NCBI GenBank assembly: GCA_964588285.1
Contig: CAZPNX010000008.1
Location: forward strand, 1-64,000
Direction of reading: 5' to 3'
Length of the DNA stretch: 64,000 bases
Source: CAZPNX01 sp964588285
GTDB taxonomy: Bacteria > Edwardsbacteria > AC1 > EtOH8
Below are positions 59,663 through 64,000 of the stretch, in pieces. How positions within the stretch are numbered: the first letter of the stretch is position 1; every line of letters begins with the position of its first letter. The notes beneath the pieces are model-generated. The model did not search any database. It worked only from the letters and a program-made list of their open reading frames with translations, and was not told the DNA's origin. The translations under genes and the position numbers were made by a program.

Positions 59663-60622
59663 ATGAAAAAGGAGATACTGGTCATTCTGGCCGTGACAGC
59701 GATCTTCCATCAGGCTTTCGGAGCCTTGCAGACGTTCGTTCGGGAGTACACCTACGAGGCCGGCGAGGCCGACAGCAAGCTGTCCAGCCGGGCCACTGCC
59801 CTGGAACAGGTCAAGCGGGCTTTGCTGGAGGAGCTGGGCACCTACCTGGAAAGCCACACCGAGGTTAAAAACGCCCAGCTGACCATGGACCAGATCACCG
59901 CCATGACCGCCGGGGTGGTCCAGACACAGATCGTGGAGGAGAAATGGAATGGCCGGGAGTACTGGCTTCGGGCCAAGATCGAGGCCGACCCGGCCAAGGT
60001 GGCGGCCGATCTGGAGGGCATGAAGCAGAATCAGTCCAAAATGAAAGAGCTGGAGGAACTGAGGCGCAAGGCCGACGCCGCCCTGGCTGAGAACGCGAGG
60101 CTCAAGAAAGAGCTGGAGTCGGCCAAGACCGGAAAAGAAAAAGAGTTGATCCAGCAAAGTTACTCCGCCAACGCCAACCGGCTTTCTGCCAAGGAGTGGT
60201 TCGAACGCGGCTCGTTCCTGACGGCCATCGAGGACTTTCAGGGCGCGATTGAGGCCTACAGCAAAGGGTTGGCCCTCGACCCCAGCTTTGCTCCGGGTTT
60301 CTACAACTTGGGATACGCCTACAATATAATAGGCTTGCACCGCCGGGCTGTAGCCGAGTATGATAAGGCGCTGTCGCTGGACCCGGATGACTACCAGACG
60401 TGGTTCAACCGGGCGCTTTCTCAATACTTCCTGGGCGAGCATCGGCAGGCGGTCGAGGACTACGGCCGGGCCATCATCCTCAACCCCGGAGACCCCCAGG
60501 CTTATTACAACCGGGCCATGTCATACATTGAGCTAGGTGAAAAATCAAAGGCGGCCGCGGATATGAAAAGGGCGGCCGGAATGGGATATGGCCCGGCACA
60601 GCAGTGGCTTGATGATAATTGA
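59663..60622 (+). CDS. secreted TPR-repeat protein
   Basis: 319 aa. Signal peptide (ILVILAVTAIFHQAFG, cut near 20). Residues 25-115 form a LPP20/FlgT-like or unknown domain (LQTFVREYTYEAGEADSKLSS...REYWLRAKIEAD). A coiled coil spans 117-155 (KELEELRRKADAALAENARL), then three TPR repeats to the end (GSFLTAIEDFQGAIEAYSKG, YNIIGLHRRAVAEYDKALSL, YFLGEHRQAVEDYGRAI). Ribosome-binding site AAGGAG. Envelope scaffold, partner unknown. Confidence 0.75.
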   Translation: MKKEILVILAVTAIFHQAFGALQTFVREYTYEAGEADSKLSSRATALEQVKRALLEELGTYLESHTEVKNAQLTMDQITAMTAGVVQTQIVEEKWNGREYWLRAKIEADPAKVAADLEGMKQNQSKMKELEELRRKADAALAENARLKKELESAKTGKEKELIQQSYSANANRLSAKEWFERGSFLTAIEDFQGAIEAYSKGLALDPSFAPGFYNLGYAYNIIGLHRRAVAEYDKALSLDPDDYQTWFNRALSQYFLGEHRQAVEDYGRAIILNPGDPQAYYNRAMSYIELGEKSKAAADMKRAAGMGYGPAQQWLDDN

Positions 60623-60644
60623 TGCCGGACAAGGCGGAGCAACG

Positions 60645-61457
60645 ATGACGGAAAACTATTACGGCAATAACCGCGTTCTTTGGGACAAACTGACGGCCAT
60701 CAACGCCCGGTCGGCCATGTACGACCTGGAGGCATTCCGGCGCGGGCAGAATACTCTCGACCCTGTCGAGATCGAGGAGCTGGGCGACGTAGCCAGGAAA
60801 TCGGTTCTGCACCTGCAGTGCCACTTCGGCCAGGACACCCTGTCCCTGGCGCGGATGGGGGCGCGTGTCACCGGGGTGGACTTCTCGGATGAGGCCATAA
60901 AGCTGGCGAAGGCCCTGAGCTCTGAGCTCGAGATTCCCGCCGACTTCATATGCTGCAACATCTACGACCTGCCGCAGCATCTGGACAGCAAGTTCGACAT
61001 CGTCTTCACCTCGGGCGGGGTTCTCTGCTGGATCGACGACCTGGCGAAATGGGCCCGGCTGATAGACCGCTACCTCAAGCTGGACGGGTTCTTCTACATC
61101 AGGGAGTTCCATCCGGTGGCCAACGTCTTTGACAACGAGAGGACGACCGAGCTCAAGGCCCGATGGTCGTACTTCCACCGAGACGAGCCCGAAGCCTTCG
61201 AGGCCGACGGGTCGTACTCCGACCACCAGACCAAGTTCGACCAATCCTGCAAGTCCTACGAGTGGCAGCACACAATGGCCGACGTGGTAAACTCGCTGCT
61301 GGCGGCCGGCCTCAGGCTGGAGTTTCTTCACGAGTTCCCCTTCTGCACGTATGACCACTTTCCGTTCTTAGAGAAGGGCGGGGATGGGCGATGGCGGTTC
61401 CCCAACGGGAAGGAGTTGATACCGCTGATGTTTTCGCTGAAGGCGGCGAAAAACTGA
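60645..61457 (+). CDS. class I SAM-dependent methyltransferase
   Basis: 270 aa. SAM-binding motif I SVLHLQCHFGQDTLSLARMG, motif II VTGVDFSDEAIKLAK and motif IV KFDIVFTSGGVLCW are typical of the methyltransferase-12 type. Starts YGNNRVLWDKLTAINARSAMYD, the pattern of a family of small-molecule methyltransferases with unassigned substrate. ATG 60645 has GGAG seven bases upstream. Overlaps nothing; follows the TPR gene by 22 bases. Confidence 0.9.
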   Translation: MTENYYGNNRVLWDKLTAINARSAMYDLEAFRRGQNTLDPVEIEELGDVARKSVLHLQCHFGQDTLSLARMGARVTGVDFSDEAIKLAKALSSELEIPADFICCNIYDLPQHLDSKFDIVFTSGGVLCWIDDLAKWARLIDRYLKLDGFFYIREFHPVANVFDNERTTELKARWSYFHRDEPEAFEADGSYSDHQTKFDQSCKSYEWQHTMADVVNSLLAAGLRLEFLHEFPFCTYDHFPFLEKGGDGRWRFPNGKELIPLMFSLKAAKN

Positions 61458-61588
61458 ACACAAAGACGCAAAGACGCGAAGGCCATTTCTAATGTTTACT
61501 TTACGGTCCAGGTGCCTGCTGCCTGACCACAAAAAGGAGATGGCCGAAATACTTGATGATGTCAGGAACCATCTTTTAAGGAGACATA

Positions 61589-62137
61589 ATGCTGGCCGGA
61601 AAGAAAGTCCGTCTTAGGGCCTACCGGCGCGAGGACCTGCCCCTGGCCCTGGAGTACATCAACGAGCCCGAGGTCAAGACCAACCTGGTGATCGGCATAC
61701 CGCTGCCCATGAAGCCCGAGGACGAGGAGAAGTGGTACGAGAGCCTCTCCATATCCAAGCCGGAGACCTTCTCCTTCGCCATCGAAACCCTGGACGAGCC
61801 GCGCTACATCGGGGGCTGCGGGCTCAACAAGATAGACTGGAAGAACCGGGTGGCCCAGGTTGGCATCTTCATCGGCCTGGAGCTCTACCGCGGCCTGGGA
61901 TACGGGACGGACGCCATGAAGGCCCTCCCGAAGTTCATCTTCGACCAGATGAACATGAACAATGTCCGACTGGAGGTGTTTTCCTTCAACGCCCGGGCCA
62001 TCAAAAGCTATGAGAAGTGCGGTTTCGTCAGGGAGGGCGTCATGCGGCAGGAGCTGTTCCGCGACGGGCAGTACCACGACATCGTGGCCATGGGGATACT
62101 CAGGGACGAGTGGCTGAAGGCGGGCCATGCCGGTTGA
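61589..62137 (+). CDS. GNAT-family N-acetyltransferase (RimJ/RimL type)
   Basis: 182 aa acetyl-CoA-dependent acyltransferase. RLRAYRREDLPLALEYIN at the start, GGCGLNKIDWKNRVAQVGIF, then the acetyl-CoA loop LYRGLGYGTDAMKAL and RLEVFSFNARAIKSYEKCGF. Closest to ribosomal-protein/spermidine type acetyltransferases; acceptor unknown. AAGGAGA ribosome-binding site. The next gene overlaps its end by 11 bases. Confidence 0.9.
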   Translation: MLAGKKVRLRAYRREDLPLALEYINEPEVKTNLVIGIPLPMKPEDEEKWYESLSISKPETFSFAIETLDEPRYIGGCGLNKIDWKNRVAQVGIFIGLELYRGLGYGTDAMKALPKFIFDQMNMNNVRLEVFSFNARAIKSYEKCGFVREGVMRQELFRDGQYHDIVAMGILRDEWLKAGHAG

Positions 62138-62885
62138 GGACTGCCTGATCGAGAAGGTCGGCTCGCGGGGGACCCTCTTCGTCTACGACGATCTGGATGG
62201 TCTGCCGACCACGGTCTACCTGATAAACACCCCCCGTCACGTCTTTATCGTCGACACCTTTTTGGGGCCGGAGAGCATGGAGCCGGTGCTGAGGCACATG
62301 GCGGAGCGCTGTCCGGGGAAACCAGTTGTCGTCTTCAACACCCACTACCACTGGGACCATATCTGGGGCAACTGCGCCTTTCCCGGCGCCACGGTGGCGG
62401 CGCATCGGCTGACTCGCCCGAAGATGGCCGAAGTGGGCCAGCAGGAACTCACGGCGTATCAAAGATACCGCAGGGGAGCGGTGGATCTGGTCCTGCCGCA
62501 CCTGACCTTCGACGCCAGGCTTTGTTTCGAAGACGATGGAGTGGAGTTCTTTCACTCTCCCGGGCACACCCAGGACTCGACCTCTGGTTACGACCGGATC
62601 GACAATGTTCTTTTGGTCGGCGACAATGTGGAGCTGCCGCTGCCTTACCTCAACTGGGACGGGCTCGGCCGGTACCTGAAGACCCTGGAGGGGTACGAGG
62701 AGATTGGCGCCGCCCGAATCATCGCCGGACACTGCCCCAAGGTCACCAAGGAGGCGATCGACGTCAACATGGAATACCTGCGCGAGTTCATGGCCGGAAA
62801 CACCGAGTGGTACGAGACCGGTGAGGGAAAGGCCACCCACGCCCAGAATGTGGCGGTGATTGGCCGGCTGAGGGGAAAAACCTGA
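62127..62885 (+). CDS. MBL-fold metallo-hydrolase
   Basis: 252 aa metallo-beta-lactamase-fold enzyme. Metal ligands THYHWDHIWGN (HxHxDH), FFHSPGHTQDS (His), LLVGDNVE (Asp) and IIAGHCPK (His). Likely a hydrolase of a thioester or lactone; substrate unknown. Translationally coupled to the acetyltransferase gene by overlap. Confidence 0.9.
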   Translation: MPVEDCLIEKVGSRGTLFVYDDLDGLPTTVYLINTPRHVFIVDTFLGPESMEPVLRHMAERCPGKPVVVFNTHYHWDHIWGNCAFPGATVAAHRLTRPKMAEVGQQELTAYQRYRRGAVDLVLPHLTFDARLCFEDDGVEFFHSPGHTQDSTSGYDRIDNVLLVGDNVELPLPYLNWDGLGRYLKTLEGYEEIGAARIIAGHCPKVTKEAIDVNMEYLREFMAGNTEWYETGEGKATHAQNVAVIGRLRGKT

Positions 62886-62964
62886 TCCAGGCGGAATAAA
62901 GCCCCGGGCTCCAAGTATATACAAGGCATACTGCCAGTCATCGATAATTATCGGAGGACCCACC

Positions 62965-64000
62965 ATGAAGCGCCTGACCATCATCTCGGCCGTGCTCCTG
63001 GTCTCGCTGTCCCTGCTGGTCTCGGCCGGCAAGCGGCCGACGCCCACCGACGCCCTCTGGAAGCAGGTGGGGGCCGCCCAGAACAAGGGCCTGCCCCAGA
63101 CGGCCATCAAGCACCTCGACCGCATCCTGGAGATAACCCAGAGTGAGGGGAGGCACGGCGAGTGGCTGAGGGCCCTGTCCCAGAAGATAATGCTCGAGGG
63201 CACGGTGCAGGGCAACAAGCCCGAGGAGAAGGTCGTCAGGCTGAAGGCCGAGTTCGAAAAGGCCGATCCGCGGACCAGGCCGCTGCTTCGGGCCGTCCTG
63301 GCCCAGTGGTACTGGCACTACTACAACCGCAACCGCTGGCGGTTCGCCGGCCGTACCCAGACCCAGGAGATGGACGAGAACGACTTCACCACCTGGGACC
63401 TTAAGAAGATCTTTTCCGAGATAGACGGACTCTATCAGAGCATTCTGCAGGACAGGGAGCTGCTCTCCAAGATCCCGGTCTCCGATTTCAAGGATTTCCT
63501 GGAGCCGGGGACCATGCCCGAGGAGGTCAGGCCCACCCTTTACGATTTCATCGCCCACGAGGCTTTGGTCTTCTACACCAGCGCCGAGCAGGCGGCGGCC
63601 AAGCCGGAGGACGCCTTTGAGATAGACGCGGCCTCGGACGCCTTCGGCCTGCTTACAGAATTCCTGGCCTACCAGCCGGCCACCGAGGATACCGGATCGG
63701 CCAAATACAAGGCCATCAGGCTCTATCAGTCGCTTCTGGCCATGCATCTGGGCAAAAACAATACCGAGGCCCTGGCCGACCTGGACCTGCTGCGACTCCA
63801 ATACGTCAAGAACAACGGTTTCGGCGAGGAGAAGAACAAGGTCTACATCCAGAGGCTGGAGGAGGCGTTGGGCCGCTACGGCCAGACCTATGCGGCCGGG
63901 ATGGCCTATTACCTTCTGGCCAAGGCCTGGGGCGAGGAGAAGGACCTGGTCAAGGCCCATGAGCTGGCGGCCGAGGGGTACAAAAGGCATCCCAGGTCTT
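62965..64000 (+). CDS. alpha-2-macroglobulin family protein, 5' part
   Basis: First 345 residues of a gene that runs off the window. Signal peptide (LTIISAVLLVSLSLLVSAG). The part seen, TPTDALWKQVGAAQNKGLPQ, TAIKHLDRILEITQ, VQGNKPEEKVVRLKAEFEKA and QWYWHYYNRNRWRFAGRTQT, is the helical N-terminal region of bacteroidete-type bacterial alpha-2-macroglobulins, large secreted protease traps (usually over 1800 residues). GGAGG seven bases before the ATG. The later MG and thioester domains lie beyond the edge, so the family call rests on the N-terminus. Confidence 0.8.
   Translation, partial: MKRLTIISAVLLVSLSLLVSAGKRPTPTDALWKQVGAAQNKGLPQTAIKHLDRILEITQSEGRHGEWLRALSQKIMLEGTVQGNKPEEKVVRLKAEFEKADPRTRPLLRAVLAQWYWHYYNRNRWRFAGRTQTQEMDENDFTTWDLKKIFSEIDGLYQSILQDRELLSKIPVSDFKDFLEPGTMPEEVRPTLYDFIAHEALVFYTSAEQAAAKPEDAFEIDAASDAFGLLTEFLAYQPATEDTGSAKYKAIRLYQSLLAMHLGKNNTEALADLDLLRLQYVKNNGFGEEKNKVYIQRLEEALGRYGQTYAAGMAYYLLAKAWGEEKDLVKAHELAAEGYKRHPRS

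Noticed and set aside
61492..61617. 41-codon open frame before the acetyltransferase
   Set aside because: No family, and it overlaps the ribosome-binding site and start of a clear gene out of frame.

Overview
The window looks like a piece of the genome of an uncultured, anaerobic, hydrogen-metabolising bacterium with a didermic envelope. It carries lipoproteins, outer-membrane-type proteins, a CsgG-like protein and a protein with a type IX secretion (T9SS) C-terminal sorting domain, which points to the wider Fibrobacteres-Chlorobi-Bacteroidetes neighbourhood and its candidate phyla. An archaeal-type prolyl-tRNA synthetase and methanogen-like HdrA/Mvh proteins fit a deep candidate phylum. No rRNA marker is present, so this placement is inference. 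The sequence is a scaffold from a draft assembly: a run of 100 N at 6377-6476 is flanked on both sides by the same 55 bases, so the gap is an unmerged contig overlap.

Layout. 87-6819: HdrA, MvhD, MvhG and MvhA plus a maturation protease, i.e. a soluble group 3c-type [NiFe] hydrogenase/electron-bifurcation module without HdrB or HdrC in view. 6933-13996: a small secreted protein, a membrane protein, an aldehyde dehydrogenase, a histidine kinase and response regulator (the latter fused to a GcvH-like domain), a ketopantoate-reductase-like enzyme and a DUF2721 protein. 14086-16952: hydrogenase beta- and gamma-like (NAD(P)H/flavin) subunits, separated by a T9SS-sorted protein. 17016-36493: a large group 4 (membrane, formate-hydrogenlyase-like) [NiFe] hydrogenase locus. 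It includes a HycI-type protease, three NuoL/M/N-like antiporter subunits, a NuoCD fusion, and NuoH, NuoI, HyfE and NuoB homologues. A molybdopterin protein lacking the catalytic Cys/Sec follows, and prolyl-tRNA synthetase, a cyclic-nucleotide-binding protein and two orphan solute-binding lipoproteins are interspersed. 36568-41071: RND efflux adaptor and pump, and a cupin. 41106-43654 (minus): an orphan Cas6-like protein and two EamA permeases. 44274-50682: a four-gene envelope locus (ExbB/MotA-like, GldM-like, outer-membrane-like, and WD40 plus pseudo-caspase) behind a clean promoter. 50809-54561: an EamA permease, a broken TPR gene, a CsgG-like lipoprotein and an outer-membrane-like protein. 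54634-58134 (minus): an ABC exporter with a CPBP protease fusion, and an L,D-transpeptidase. 58235-64000: MnmE, a TPR protein, a methyltransferase, an acetyltransferase, an MBL-fold hydrolase and the start of an alpha-2-macroglobulin.

The most unusual signal is between the genes. The hydrogenase loci are interrupted by single-gene or two-gene cassettes: GxxExxY, GIY-YIG, four-helix-bundle S23-type, and HEPN/MNT toxin-antitoxin. Several are bounded by imperfect inverted repeats of about 17-31 bases. A related palindrome without cargo lies in a neighbouring intergenic space, as if the cargo genes sit in the loop of a palindromic element. One HEPN/MNT pair is instead flanked by a 33-base direct repeat copied from the 3' end of the adjacent hydrogenase gene. 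Short palindromic repeats of other families form terminators, nest inside each other, enter a coding region and, in one case, encode the signal peptide of a lipoprotein. Several genes have a sigma70-like promoter ending about 5-8 bases before the start codon, suggesting leaderless mRNAs.
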